Position numbers and translations under genes: made by a program. A DNA stretch of 64,000 bases, taken from contig NZ_BCTJ01000013.1 in NCBI RefSeq assembly GCF_001571225.1, positions 1 to 64,000 on the forward strand. Reading direction: 5' to 3'. Numbering within the stretch: position 1 is the stretch's first letter; each line of letters opens with the position of its first letter. The notes beneath the pieces were generated by a model. The model searched no databases. It worked only from the letters and a program-made list of their open reading frames with translations, and was not told where the DNA came from. This document shows, in pieces, positions 1 through 8,468 of this stretch. This stretch comes from Hydrogenophaga palleronii NBRC 102513 (GTDB taxonomy: Bacteria; Pseudomonadota; Gammaproteobacteria; Burkholderiales; Burkholderiaceae_C).

Positions 1-1
1 C

Positions 2-535
2 TTCGACTTTTTCACACCGCGTGGCTACGACAAGATCTACCGCGAGGGCAAGAAGGTGCTGATGAACCTTCTGGACATCGAGGTGCCGGTCATTGCCGCG
101 CTCAACGGGCCGGTTCGCCTGCATTCGGAATACGTGCTGTTGTCGGACATCGTGCTGGCAGCTCCCACCACGGTGTTTCAGGACAAACCGCATTTTGACT
201 TCGGCATCGTGCCGGGCGACGGCGTCAACTTGCTGTGGCCGGAAGTCATCGGCAGTGTGCGCGGTCGCTATTTCCTGCTGACACGCCAAGAGCTCGATGC
301 GAATACAGCCAAGGAATGGGGCGCCATCAACGAGATCGTGCCTGCCGATCAGCTGCTGCCCCGCGCAAGGGAGATCGCCGAATCGCTGGCCAGCCTGCCG
401 CCGCTGACTGGCCGCTATACGCGCATCGCCTTGACGCAGAAGTTGCGCCGCATCGTCGACGAGGGTGCGGGCTATGGCTTGGCGCTTGAAGGCATCAGTG
501 CGGCCGAAGTGGCGCGCTCCATGAATGCCGCTTGA
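2..535 (+). CDS. Enoyl-CoA hydratase/isomerase (crotonase) family protein, 5' partial
   Basis: An open frame enters from the left edge and ends at TGA 533-535, so only the C-terminal 178 residues are visible. They fit the crotonase fold, whose members hydrate or isomerise acyl-CoA thioesters. The segment NGPVRLHSEY matches the first oxyanion-hole region and GIVPGDGVNLLW the second, followed by the usual helical tail (TAKEWGAINEIVPADQL). The family is normally about 250-270 aa, so roughly 80 residues lie outside the window. The specific substrate cannot be told. A peroxiredoxin-like gene follows 29 bp downstream on the same strand. Confidence 0.8.
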   Translation, partial: FDFFTPRGYDKIYREGKKVLMNLLDIEVPVIAALNGPVRLHSEYVLLSDIVLAAPTTVFQDKPHFDFGIVPGDGVNLLWPEVIGSVRGRYFLLTRQELDANTAKEWGAINEIVPADQLLPRAREIAESLASLPPLTGRYTRIALTQKLRRIVDEGAGYGLALEGISAAEVARSMNAA

Positions 536-564
536 TTCACCCATTCAGTAATAAAGGACTCGTC

Positions 565-1185
565 ATGTCACTTCAATCCCGTCTGGATGCCTTCAAGGCA
601 GACTTCGAAGCCGGCAAGCCGCCGTACAGTGTTCCCGCGTCGGTCATCGAGACCATGCATCGAGCGACCAAAGAACTTATTGACTCGGGCGCTGCGGCGC
701 GCGCATTGAAGGTTGGTGACCTTGCGCCGGCTTTTGACCTGCCCGACGCCAATGGCCAGATAGTGTCATCTGCCGAACTGCTGCGACGGGGCCCGCTCGT
801 TGTCAGCTTCTACCGAGGAGTCTGGTGCCCCTACTGCAACATGGAGCTACAGGCGCTGCAAGACGTGCTACCCGCGTATCAAGCCGCCGGCGCGGCGCTG
901 GTCGCCATCTCGCCGCAGACCGCGGCGAACAGCCGCCGTTCGGTGCGCGAGAACCATGTCGACTTCCCGATCCTGTCAGATGCCGGCAATGAGACCGCAG
1001 CAGCGTTCGGCCTGCGTTTTGCACTGCCAGCTTATCTGGTCGAGCTCTACAAGAGCCTCAAGAACGATTTGCCGGCCTTTAACCATGACCCCAGCTGGAC
1101 GCTGCCGATGCCGGGCCGCTTTGTGATTGGTCAGGATGGCGTGATCCTTTATGCCGAGGTCAGTCCTGAATCGCCCCGGGTTTGA
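565..1185 (+). CDS. Peroxiredoxin-like (AhpC/TSA) protein, 3'-truncated by an IS element
   Basis: This encodes a thioredoxin-fold peroxidase of the AhpC/TSA type. I start it at ATG 565 because an AAAGGA ribosome site lies just upstream; an in-frame start at 532 overlaps the previous gene. The catalytic segment is W87-C88-P-Y-C91 (RGVWCPYCN), and the late motif SWTLPMPGRFVIGQDGV is typical of this subfamily. The stop codon TGA at 1183-1185 is formed by the first three bases of the adjacent IS inverted repeat. About 15-20 residues expected after ILYAEVSPE are therefore missing (inference from memory of the family). The active site is retained, so partial function is possible. Confidence 0.75.
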   Translation: MSLQSRLDAFKADFEAGKPPYSVPASVIETMHRATKELIDSGAAARALKVGDLAPAFDLPDANGQIVSSAELLRRGPLVVSFYRGVWCPYCNMELQALQDVLPAYQAAGAALVAISPQTAANSRRSVRENHVDFPILSDAGNETAAAFGLRFALPAYLVELYKSLKNDLPAFNHDPSWTLPMPGRFVIGQDGVILYAEVSPESPRV

Positions 1186-1207
1186 ACTGACCCCCAGAAG
1201 TTGGACG
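1183..1207 (+). repeat. IS3 left terminal inverted repeat
   Basis: A 25-bp repeat starting TGAACTGACCCCC, identical in reverse complement to 2597-2621. Confidence 0.95.
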
Positions 1208-1223
1208 AACTTCAAGGGGTTCC

Positions 1224-1741
1224 ATGAAGAAATATCAAACAGAGTTCAAGCTGGAAGTCGTCAAGAGCTTTTTGGCTGGCGAAGGCGGAGCAAAGCTGCT
1301 GGCGCGGCGGTGGTGGTTGCCCGAGGAGAAGATCCGCAGCTGGGTTAGCCACTACCGCCTGCACGGCGTTGACGGTTTGCGCCCCAAGCGCAGCGCGTAC
1401 AGTGCGCAGTTCAAGCTGCAGGTGCTGTCCCATCAGACCGTGAACAGCTTTCGAGCCGCCAGGTGGCGGCGGTCTACGACATCCGCAATCCAAACCAAGT
1501 GGTGGTCTGGCGACGCAAACTCGATGAGGGCGGCGTGGAGGCCCTTGGGAGCAGTAAGCAAGGGCGCCCCAATATGAAGCCAGAACGACGCTGCCCAGCG
1601 CCACCGGGCCCGGTCATCACAGATTCGGCGCAGGCTTTGCGTGAAGAGAACGGGCGACTGCGCGCGGAGGTGGCGTATCTAAAAAAATTGCAAGCCTTGA
1701 TCCGGGCGAAGAGATCAGCTGCGCCGACAAAGCGCGTCTGA
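1224..1741 (+). pseudogene. IS3-family transposase OrfA (helix-turn-helix), frameshifted
   Basis: The DNA-binding OrfA subunit is split over two frames. Residues MKKYQTEFKLEVVKSFLAG through QFKLQVLSH read from 1224, while VAAVYDIRNPNQVVVWRRKL reads in another frame from about 1463 to 1741. The text is consistent with loss of one G near 1436: CATCAGACC instead of CATCAGGACC would restore one continuous frame. The second part contains the leucine-rich coiled coil (LREENGRLRAEVAYLKKLQ) that normally joins OrfA multimers. With this lesion the element is probably not autonomous unless the shift is a sequencing error. Confidence 0.8.
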
Positions 1742-1749
1742 TCACCGGG

Positions 1750-2580
1750 TTGAGGCGTCACCACAAACTGGCGGACCTGTTGCAGGTAGCGGGCCTTGCT
1801 CGCAGCACGTTCTACTACCAATGCCAAGCGATCCTGCGTACCGAACAGCAGAGCGACATGGAACTCAAAATCCGCGCCGTCTATGACGAGCACAAGGGTC
1901 GCTACGGCTACAGACGCATCACGGCAGCGCTGTGCAGGTCAATGGCGGAGCCCGTTAACCACAAGTGCGTGCAACGCCTGATGCAAAAGATGGGACTACG
2001 CGCATTGATTCGGGCGAAGAAGCGCTTCCGGCATGTCCCCGGCATGAGCGATGTGCACGTGCCCAATGTCCTGCAGCGTGACTTCTTCGCGGAGGCGCCC
2101 AACCAGAAGTGGGTGACCGATGTCACCGAGTTCAACGTGCAAGGGCAGAAGCTTTATCTGTCGGCGTGCATGGACCTCTACAACGGTGAGGTCATCGCGC
2201 ATCGCATGGCCAAGCGGCCCATGTTCGACTTGGTGTCTGACACGCTTCGAGACGCCCTTGCGCGGTCAGAACGTGCGTCTGGATTGATTGTGCATTCGGA
2301 TCAAGGCTGGCACTACAAAATGCAGCCGTACCGAGCAATGCTTGCGCATCACGGAGTCAAACAGAGCATGAGTCGCAGAGGGAACTGCTTTGACAACGCG
2401 GTGATCGAGAGCTTCTTCGGCACCCTCAAGGCCGAGTACTACCATCTTGAGACGCATGATGGCATCGCGGCACTCGAAGCTGGCGTGCACGACTACATCA
2501 GCTACTACAACCACGAGCGCATCAAGCTCGGATTGCAAGGGCTCAGCCCGGTGGAATACCGGCTGAGAAACACCGCCTGA
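1750..2580 (+). CDS. IS3-family transposase OrfB (rve/DDE integrase domain)
   Basis: This is the catalytic subunit. It has an HTH_21-like segment (HKGRYGYRRI) followed by an rve core with the DDE triad in VTDVTEF, HSDQGWHY and NAVIESFFGTLKAE. The first start in frame is TTG 1750, but translation probably comes from OrfA by a -1 slip on the A7 run at 1681-1687. That run follows CT and would fuse the OrfA coiled coil to KKIASLDPGEE and on into OrfB. The domain appears intact; only OrfA is damaged. Confidence 0.92.
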   Translation: MRRHHKLADLLQVAGLARSTFYYQCQAILRTEQQSDMELKIRAVYDEHKGRYGYRRITAALCRSMAEPVNHKCVQRLMQKMGLRALIRAKKRFRHVPGMSDVHVPNVLQRDFFAEAPNQKWVTDVTEFNVQGQKLYLSACMDLYNGEVIAHRMAKRPMFDLVSDTLRDALARSERASGLIVHSDQGWHYKMQPYRAMLAHHGVKQSMSRRGNCFDNAVIESFFGTLKAEYYHLETHDGIAALEAGVHDYISYYNHERIKLGLQGLSPVEYRLRNTA

Positions 2581-2596
2581 TTGGCGGGATCGCAAC

Positions 2597-2621
2597 CGTC
2601 CAACTTCTGGGGGTCAGTTCA
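2597..2621 (-). repeat. IS3 right terminal inverted repeat
   Basis: A 25-bp repeat and exact reverse complement of 1183-1207. It marks the right end of the element. Confidence 0.95.
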
Positions 2622-2969
2622 CATCCGAGGCGGTCATTTTTGACTCTTGGGCTCTGGCCCAGCCAACTTGCTGTACCGCCATTCGATAGTCTGCCCACAT
2701 GAATCCGGCCTACTCCCGGCCTGCTGAGACCGAAGGAATAGTGACTCACGACCACGGCGCAACAAGCCTGTCGCATACCTCCTGAGTCAGTAGGACTAGA
2801 CTATTAATCCGGACCTTCAGCGTGTGATGGCGTGCACATTTTTGCGCGCATCACCGCGATCCGCATTGGCCGTGGGTCGATGCTGTCGCCGCCACGGGTC
2901 CTCAACATACTCTTCTACGCATCGTGCGGCTCCAATCGCTGAGGGGTCAAGCCTAGCCGGAGCCGAGGC
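2622..2969. other. Non-coding stretch between IS3 and the defence array
   Basis: I see no convincing gene, tRNA or terminator here. It does not continue the peroxiredoxin gene cut off on the other side of the IS, so it belongs to a different DNA segment. It lies downstream of the minus-strand gene ending at 2970. Confidence 0.5.
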
Positions 2970-4802
2970 TCACTTCACCGCGATGGCCCGAAACTCGGCG
3001 CCGGCCCCCATGGCAGCTACTCTTGCTCCCAGCATCAAGGCGTTGAGTTGCTTAAAACGTTTCACCCGAGCGGTGCTCGAAGAAGCATTCGCGACGCAAT
3101 GGTCGTGTTCCTTCTCCGTCAGCCGTGGCTGAAGTATCAGAAGCGTTCGAGGGGCTGACGCCGGAAGCGCTCTAATGGCCGCGATCATGGCGGACCGATC
3201 AGTTTGCTTCGTTCCGTTGAGCCAGATGGCTCGCGCTATCTGCTTTCCGGCGCCGTCCTCCAACGCTTCCGCCAACTTCTGGGGCGAGAGGTGCCTGATG
3301 TTCTTCACGCCCTGAGAAACGACCACTTCGTAGTCGGAGACCGAGAGCTCCGTGAATCCCTTCTTCGTACCCGCACCCTTGACATGGATCAGCGTGATCC
3401 TTCCGGTCGCCGGGTGCAAGTGTACGAAGTCCGCAAGCTCCATCGCACCATCGTCGCAAGCCAGCCAGCCGGTCTTGAACAGGACTTGCTGGACGTACGT
3501 GAAGAGGGACGACTTTTCGCCAGCAACCGGAACGTCAATGGCATCTGGAAGCTTGGTATTACCGGTGAGGGCGGGCTTCTCTTGCCATAAGTTGAAGTTG
3601 GACAGGTCCTCGAACTCCCAGGACAGGACATGGTCAGTCCAACCTGCGAGATAGCAGTTCCCATCCGTGATCGCATGGCCGCTGTTGTAGTAGATCTTCA
3701 CCTGCTCCGGGTCAGTCAAGAACTTTGCGCAAGCCTTCCGATCCTCGTCGGATGCGCTACCGCTTTTGGTCCACTTGGCGGAAAGGCGTATGCGCCCGTT
3801 GGCGTTTGCGCTAACCTCAATCAAGGCGGTCCCGACGTCGACACCGCCGCAGCTCACCTCCACGGAGAAGTTGGCACCTGTTCTGGCCTTAAGCGTGTAG
3901 GAAGCGTCATAGGCCCATCTGCCAGCCTCTCGAAGCTCCTCCGCTGAAACTCCGACCTCGTCCGCGAGCATGGCGGCCGGGAGGACCGCCAGACTGTGTG
4001 CTTTCGCCACGTCCGTCACGCTGATTACCGGTTTTGAGAGAAAGTGGTAGAGCTCGGTCGGTTTGTTCTTCTGTTTGAGGTGCTTGAGCAGGGAGTGTGT
4101 CTGACTCAGGAAGGACGACCAGTTAGCGGGGCGCCCAAGCCAGATGCGACTCGCCGATGGTGCGGCTCCAATGATCACCGGCTGGGTGGTTGCCCCAAGG
4201 CCTTGCACCCGTGGTTGGCTGCGGATTGCCGAAAGCGCGTAACTCTGGTCCCCGATCGGATCCAGCGCGTTCTCGAGGGCCGAGCCGTTCAGTGTCTTGC
4301 TGTCGGCTTTCACGGCGGTGCTCGCATGCACGCCGCTGAGCCACAAGGTCTTGGCCTCGGCGCCGATGAACGCGTCAGAGACGGCAGACACACTGAGCGG
4401 CTGTGCCGCTTTCATGCCCTTCGCGAGGACATCGCGCATGCTTGGATCGGAGCAGATCAAGGCTGCGGTGTTGCCGAGGACGGCGACCACCACAAGGTGG
4501 TTTACCTGGTCCACCAGTGACGAAGCAACGAGCCAGCTCGGCACGCTCGATTGCGAATAGATGAGCGTTGCAACATGAACCTGCTCTTGAAGCGACGACG
4601 GCTCGGTACTTACGATTGCTCTGAGCGGCGATCCAACCGTCGCGCCGGCGACGGAAGTCGTCGGAATGAGTGCCTCCGCCTCTTTCAGCAGCGCATCCGC
4701 CAAGGACGCATTTCGTTTGCCATTTGGCGAGGCTTCCAGGAACGCGGCAGAAAGGTAGGGGCGAAGATGCCCTTGCTGGACGGTCGACTTGGTAGGTCCC
4801 AT
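2970..4802 (-). CDS. Unrecognised 610-aa protein with a C-terminal nuclease-like motif
   Basis: I do not recognise the family. The start at 4802 (MGPTKSTVQQ) is preceded by AGGGAG; a longer frame to 5000 adds 66 residues with poor protein character. The C-terminal third has an acidic stretch, CDDGAMELADF (aspartate near residue 457), and then a beta-strand ending in IHVKG (K about 474). This spacing resembles the D...(E/Q/H)xK core of PD-(D/E)xK nucleases, with His in place of Glu. The middle region contains SCGGVDVGTALIEV and looks beta-rich. It is the last gene of a same-strand array of defence-type genes, so a nuclease or effector role is an inference from context. Confidence 0.6.
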   Translation of the reverse strand: MGPTKSTVQQGHLRPYLSAAFLEASPNGKRNASLADALLKEAEALIPTTSVAGATVGSPLRAIVSTEPSSLQEQVHVATLIYSQSSVPSWLVASSLVDQVNHLVVVAVLGNTAALICSDPSMRDVLAKGMKAAQPLSVSAVSDAFIGAEAKTLWLSGVHASTAVKADSKTLNGSALENALDPIGDQSYALSAIRSQPRVQGLGATTQPVIIGAAPSASRIWLGRPANWSSFLSQTHSLLKHLKQKNKPTELYHFLSKPVISVTDVAKAHSLAVLPAAMLADEVGVSAEELREAGRWAYDASYTLKARTGANFSVEVSCGGVDVGTALIEVSANANGRIRLSAKWTKSGSASDEDRKACAKFLTDPEQVKIYYNSGHAITDGNCYLAGWTDHVLSWEFEDLSNFNLWQEKPALTGNTKLPDAIDVPVAGEKSSLFTYVQQVLFKTGWLACDDGAMELADFVHLHPATGRITLIHVKGAGTKKGFTELSVSDYEVVVSQGVKNIRHLSPQKLAEALEDGAGKQIARAIWLNGTKQTDRSAMIAAIRALPASAPRTLLILQPRLTEKEHDHCVANASSSTARVKRFKQLNALMLGARVAAMGAGAEFRAIAVK

Positions 4803-5112
4803 GGCTCCCTGGTGCTTAAAGTTATAGGGCGACTTTAGTCGTACCAAAGTATTTTGACGGGGCGTAAAGCACCACTGGCATCGCTCCCCTCGATCTTTGT
4901 GCGTGAGAAAGGTCCGGTACAGCGAGCCAGCTTCATGGAAACCGGCAAGTCTCAGTCGGTGTTTTCGAAGTAACCCTTCGCTTTTCAGGTCCATCGGCAC
5001 GCAAAAGTCGTCGAGGCAATGTCGCCACGAGCGGGTGGAGGCCTGCGCATGTTGGCGTTGGGCGTGACTGGCACCAACAGCCTACTTGAGTCACGGGCGC
5101 GATACCACTTGG

Positions 5113-6180
5113 CTACACCTGCGATTTCATCGTCGCTGCAGCTTCCCAGCGCTCAAGCAAGAAGTCGCACAAGAGAAGCGTCGTTCCCACGACGAATTTT
5201 GCCTCAGCCTGCGTAGCGCCGCGTTGGCCCGGAGCTTTGCCGTGGCCGTCCGAATAGACATTGCGAATCTCGGCGATGCGCTGCACCAGGGTCGTGACGG
5301 TTCGGCCCAGGTCCACGAACTCCCCATCCAACCTCAGATCCGCCTGACATGCTTTCACCAGTTGAGGCAAAGAAGGGTTCACTTGCACGACGGAATTGAC
5401 TGCGACCATCTTCAGCACCCCTTCGAGTGCGGACTTTGCCGACCCAATTGCGGAGCTCGGGTCTCCGAGCACCCTATCCAGGGCGTTCTTCGCGTTTGTG
5501 TAGGCGTCAGGAACTAGCTGGAGTTTTGTTAACGAAAGTGGGGCCTCAGGTGCGGAAAAGAGGCTCGCTCTAGCGCGCGCGCCATACCCCCTTACGAAGT
5601 GCAGAGAGTATCCGAGCATGTTACTGACGTGGTAGACGCTGTCCGAATAATTGACGCTTTCTGCCCCTGTCGTGGGCTCATGCATGTGCACTCCTATCGA
5701 GGAGGTGCTTAAGATTCGCAGAGCGACTCTAAGGTGGCATTCTGGTAAGCCATGGTTTATGCGACTGGCCAGGTTGCCCAACGGTATGGACGTGACATTT
5801 GTGAGTTCGGGATTGGCAAGGTTTCTCTTGACCAGCCTGAGTATCTTGTCCATCAGTACCCGCAATGCCTCTGCTCTTGATGTCCGTACGCATACCAGCA
5901 TGGCAAATCCAAGGAACTCAAGACGATAAGTCGTGCTAGCAGGCGTCTGGTGTAGCTTTAGGAAGGAGCCCCCTTCCAGCCAATCGATTTCCTTCTGCTT
6001 GGCGCGGTGCTTTTGTCTAAATTGTTCCCTAGTCAACGCCATCTCGCCCGCCAGGGAATTGCGCAAGACCGCCTCAAGAACCTGTAGGTGCTCACCCCGG
6101 AGACCCCACTCAGTAGAGGTCGTATCAAACCAGGTCTTTAGCGCAGCTTTTGCCTCAGCTGACGTCAAGCTATTTCCCAT
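5113..6180 (-). CDS. Abortive-infection family protein (Abi C-terminal domain)
   Basis: A 355-aa protein starting at ATG 6180, chosen because AGGAGG lies 9 bases upstream; an in-frame start at 6234 is less likely. The C-terminus carries the pattern of the Abi_C domain: AEIRNVYSDGHGK, then AEAKFVVGTTLLLCDFLLERWEA, corresponding to the conserved R-N-x-x-x-D-x-H-G-K helix pair found in phage abortive-infection proteins. That motif has been proposed to be HEPN-like, which would imply RNase activity; this is known family lore and was not tested here. The N-terminal 250 residues are unassigned. The neighbours are a UvrD helicase upstream and a putative nuclease downstream on the same strand. Confidence 0.72.
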   Translation of the reverse strand: MGNSLTSAEAKAALKTWFDTTSTEWGLRGEHLQVLEAVLRNSLAGEMALTREQFRQKHRAKQKEIDWLEGGSFLKLHQTPASTTYRLEFLGFAMLVCVRTSRAEALRVLMDKILRLVKRNLANPELTNVTSIPLGNLASRINHGLPECHLRVALRILSTSSIGVHMHEPTTGAESVNYSDSVYHVSNMLGYSLHFVRGYGARARASLFSAPEAPLSLTKLQLVPDAYTNAKNALDRVLGDPSSAIGSAKSALEGVLKMVAVNSVVQVNPSLPQLVKACQADLRLDGEFVDLGRTVTTLVQRIAEIRNVYSDGHGKAPGQRGATQAEAKFVVGTTLLLCDFLLERWEAAATMKSQV

Positions 6181-6602
6181 CCCCTCGTTCCTCCTGTTGA
6201 TGCCAGTGATGTCAAGCCGAGACGAGTAACCCAATCTTGATTCACACGATTGCGTGGTTCATTGCTCTGTAGCCGCGAGGCCATACCCGAAGAGCCGCAA
6301 GTGTCGGGAGCAATCCCCTGCGGCAACTGAACGCCTGGAAAAAGGGCTGAATCGAGGCGTCCATTCGCCGTTCAAACCATTTCATGTCAACGGTATCTCC
6401 ACAATCAGAACCCGCCATGGCGCTCGCGTATGTAAAAACGCAACTTTGGGCGCTGATTCGAAAGGGATGACTGCAGGGCCGCGGCTGTTTTGGCGCCCAG
6501 TCTTTCACTTGACAAGAAGTTGCCCTGTAGAACCCCGAAAACCAGATAAATGCTGGAGTTTTGAGGTGACGATGGAAACCTGCAGACACTGTTTCAAGTA
6601 CA
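6181..6602. other. Spacer between helicase gene and Abi gene
   Basis: A 422-bp stretch with no frame of convincing protein character on either strand. It separates the helicase stop from the Abi start and could hold a promoter for the two downstream genes, but I see no clear -35/-10 pair or terminator. Confidence 0.45.
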
Positions 6603-8468
6603 TCAATTTGGAATGCCGACCACCACCTCATCGGGCTCGAACCATTGCTCTCGCAGAACAAACTGACGGACCAGATCCGGCTGGGTCGAGTAGGCCACCA
6701 GTGCCAAGCTGCGTTCCGCCCGACTGCAGGTGACGTAAAACAGCCGCCGCGTGGATTCGACCGATGTATCTCCGGCTTGCTTCCCACCAAAGAGCTTCGC
6801 GTAGCTGAAAAGGAACCCCCGAGCTTCGTCATCATCCATGATCACCATGACTCTCGGAAACTCCAGCCCTTTGACGCCTTGGTGCGTATCGAAATGCGCC
6901 TTGCCGGAAACGTAGGCGGCGTAGGGATCGATCTGGAAAAATGGTGCAGCAAGAAACTCATCTATCGCTACTGCCTTCTTGGTCTGGCGATCGACTTCCT
7001 GGCCGTCGACGTCTTCCACGCCATCCAATGAGGCATCACGGTCAGCGTTGGGTCGAAGAGCATCGGGCACGGCGAAGAGACCACTGCTTGCAACATTGCG
7101 CAGTACGTCGCCGAAGGTCGGTTCCACGCCGGCCTGCCAGAGCGACATCAGGCCATCAATCGCCTCTCTCGCGTGACGCAACTGCATCGGTTGATCTTCC
7201 GTCGTCCGCAGCTTGTCGCCACTGAGTAATGGCGACGACGTGCGAACGATGCGCGCAACGGCGAAGCGATCATTGCGTCGCTGTGCGTTCACCAGTGGCA
7301 GGATCTGCTCGGCAAAGAAGCGCACGAACGGCAGACTGCCATCGAGCAGGCCGGTCCGGAAGCTCTCAACCTCATGGAGGGCGACGAACATTTCCAGAAA
7401 GCCCATTCGTTTCGCGGCCATCCGGTGCTCGAGGGTCAGGCTCTTGTACGTGTCGGTTTTCCTCCATCCTTCGTCCGTTGTCAGTTGCTCCATTCGCTGC
7501 GCCACAGCCCGCTCGGCGGCGGGCTTGTCGACAGTGTCGCCTGGGAGAATAAAGAGCCTGACCCAGCCTTCAGCACTGTCCGTGCGGGGAATCTGCTCCT
7601 GACCATCAACCACCTTCCGGATCTTGTTGATCAGCTTGATTACACGTTTGGGACAGCGATGGTTCAGGCGCTTCCGTGGTGTAGCCCAGTCACTCGGCAA
7701 GTCCTGACCCAAACCCTCCTTGCCGTCGCTGTAGATGCGCTGCATCATGTCCCCGAGTAGGCCGAGCGCGAAGCGCTCGCGGTGACTGGACTGGACAGCG
7801 AACAAGGCATCTATCAGAAGTTTGTTGGTGTCCTGGCTTTCATCGATGAGCAAGATCGGGTAGCGCCCGACCAGGATGCTCTGCATCGTCGACTTGTTTT
7901 GCAGAAAGGTCGCTGATATCTTGATGACCTCGCTGTGATTGAGCGCATCGCGGCCGCGGTTATCCCCGGTTGGGCTGTAGATGAAACGGCGAACGGTGTT
8001 CAGATTGGCCAAGCGTTTGCTCTTCGACGCAATCTTGCTGATACGCTCCGCTGATGCCTTGGTTCCGCTGCGGCCTTTGGCCTCAAGCGCTTCGAGTTCT
8101 GCAATTTCCGCAGCAAGATTCGTCCGGAGCCACTCCCGGATGTCATGGTTCAGGCCTCCGATAAGAGTCCATGCAAAGCTGTGAATCGTCGAGACCTCGA
8201 TCGTTCGATCAAACTCCAAGCGACGGTTAATTTCATCGCACGCTGCATTGGTGAAGGTAATGACGCCAACGCGCTGGCCTCGAAACCGAAGCGTCTCACC
8301 GTGCAATTGGCGTACATGATCGAGCGCCTTGACCAGTGATCGCGTCTTGCCGGAGCCAGCGCCCGCAAATAGAAAAAAACTTCGCGGAGCGGCTAGGTCG
8401 AGACATGCAGCAATCTCGGCATCGACCGGGTGGTCCAGATCGTCCAGCACGTCGGCGGCGGCTGTCAT
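6603..8468 (-). CDS. UvrD/Rep-family helicase, Gabija GajB-like
   Basis: A 621-aa superfamily 1A DNA helicase with all core motifs visible. These are Walker A FAGAGSGKTR (residues 34-43), motif Ia ITFTNAACDEI, motif II LLIDESQD (about 205-212), motif III GLLGDMMQRIYS, motif IV LNHRCPKRV, motif V HQGVKGLEFPRV and motif VI RRLFYVTCSRAE. Its start overlaps the stop of the upstream OLD-family gene by 4 bases (ATGA), so the two are translationally coupled. In Gabija, GajB senses DNA ends or nucleotides and works with the GajA nuclease. This protein is longer than the roughly 500-aa GajB I remember, so I call it Gabija-like rather than confirmed Gabija. Confidence 0.85.
   Translation of the reverse strand: MTAAADVLDDLDHPVDAEIAACLDLAAPRSFFLFAGAGSGKTRSLVKALDHVRQLHGETLRFRGQRVGVITFTNAACDEINRRLEFDRTIEVSTIHSFAWTLIGGLNHDIREWLRTNLAAEIAELEALEAKGRSGTKASAERISKIASKSKRLANLNTVRRFIYSPTGDNRGRDALNHSEVIKISATFLQNKSTMQSILVGRYPILLIDESQDTNKLLIDALFAVQSSHRERFALGLLGDMMQRIYSDGKEGLGQDLPSDWATPRKRLNHRCPKRVIKLINKIRKVVDGQEQIPRTDSAEGWVRLFILPGDTVDKPAAERAVAQRMEQLTTDEGWRKTDTYKSLTLEHRMAAKRMGFLEMFVALHEVESFRTGLLDGSLPFVRFFAEQILPLVNAQRRNDRFAVARIVRTSSPLLSGDKLRTTEDQPMQLRHAREAIDGLMSLWQAGVEPTFGDVLRNVASSGLFAVPDALRPNADRDASLDGVEDVDGQEVDRQTKKAVAIDEFLAAPFFQIDPYAAYVSGKAHFDTHQGVKGLEFPRVMVIMDDDEARGFLFSYAKLFGGKQAGDTSVESTRRLFYVTCSRAERSLALVAYSTQPDLVRQFVLREQWFEPDEVVVGIPN

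Larger units (their letters stand above)
1183..2621 (+). mobile_element. IS3-family insertion sequence, 1439 bp
   Basis: The element is bounded by two perfect 25-bp inverted repeats and holds orfA and orfB in the IS3-family arrangement, with an A7 slippery run at 1681-1687. No target duplication is visible: the bases left of it end in GGGTT and those right of it begin CATCC. The interrupted peroxiredoxin frame does not resume on the right side. This suggests a deletion or recombination through the element rather than a simple insertion. Confidence 0.93.
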
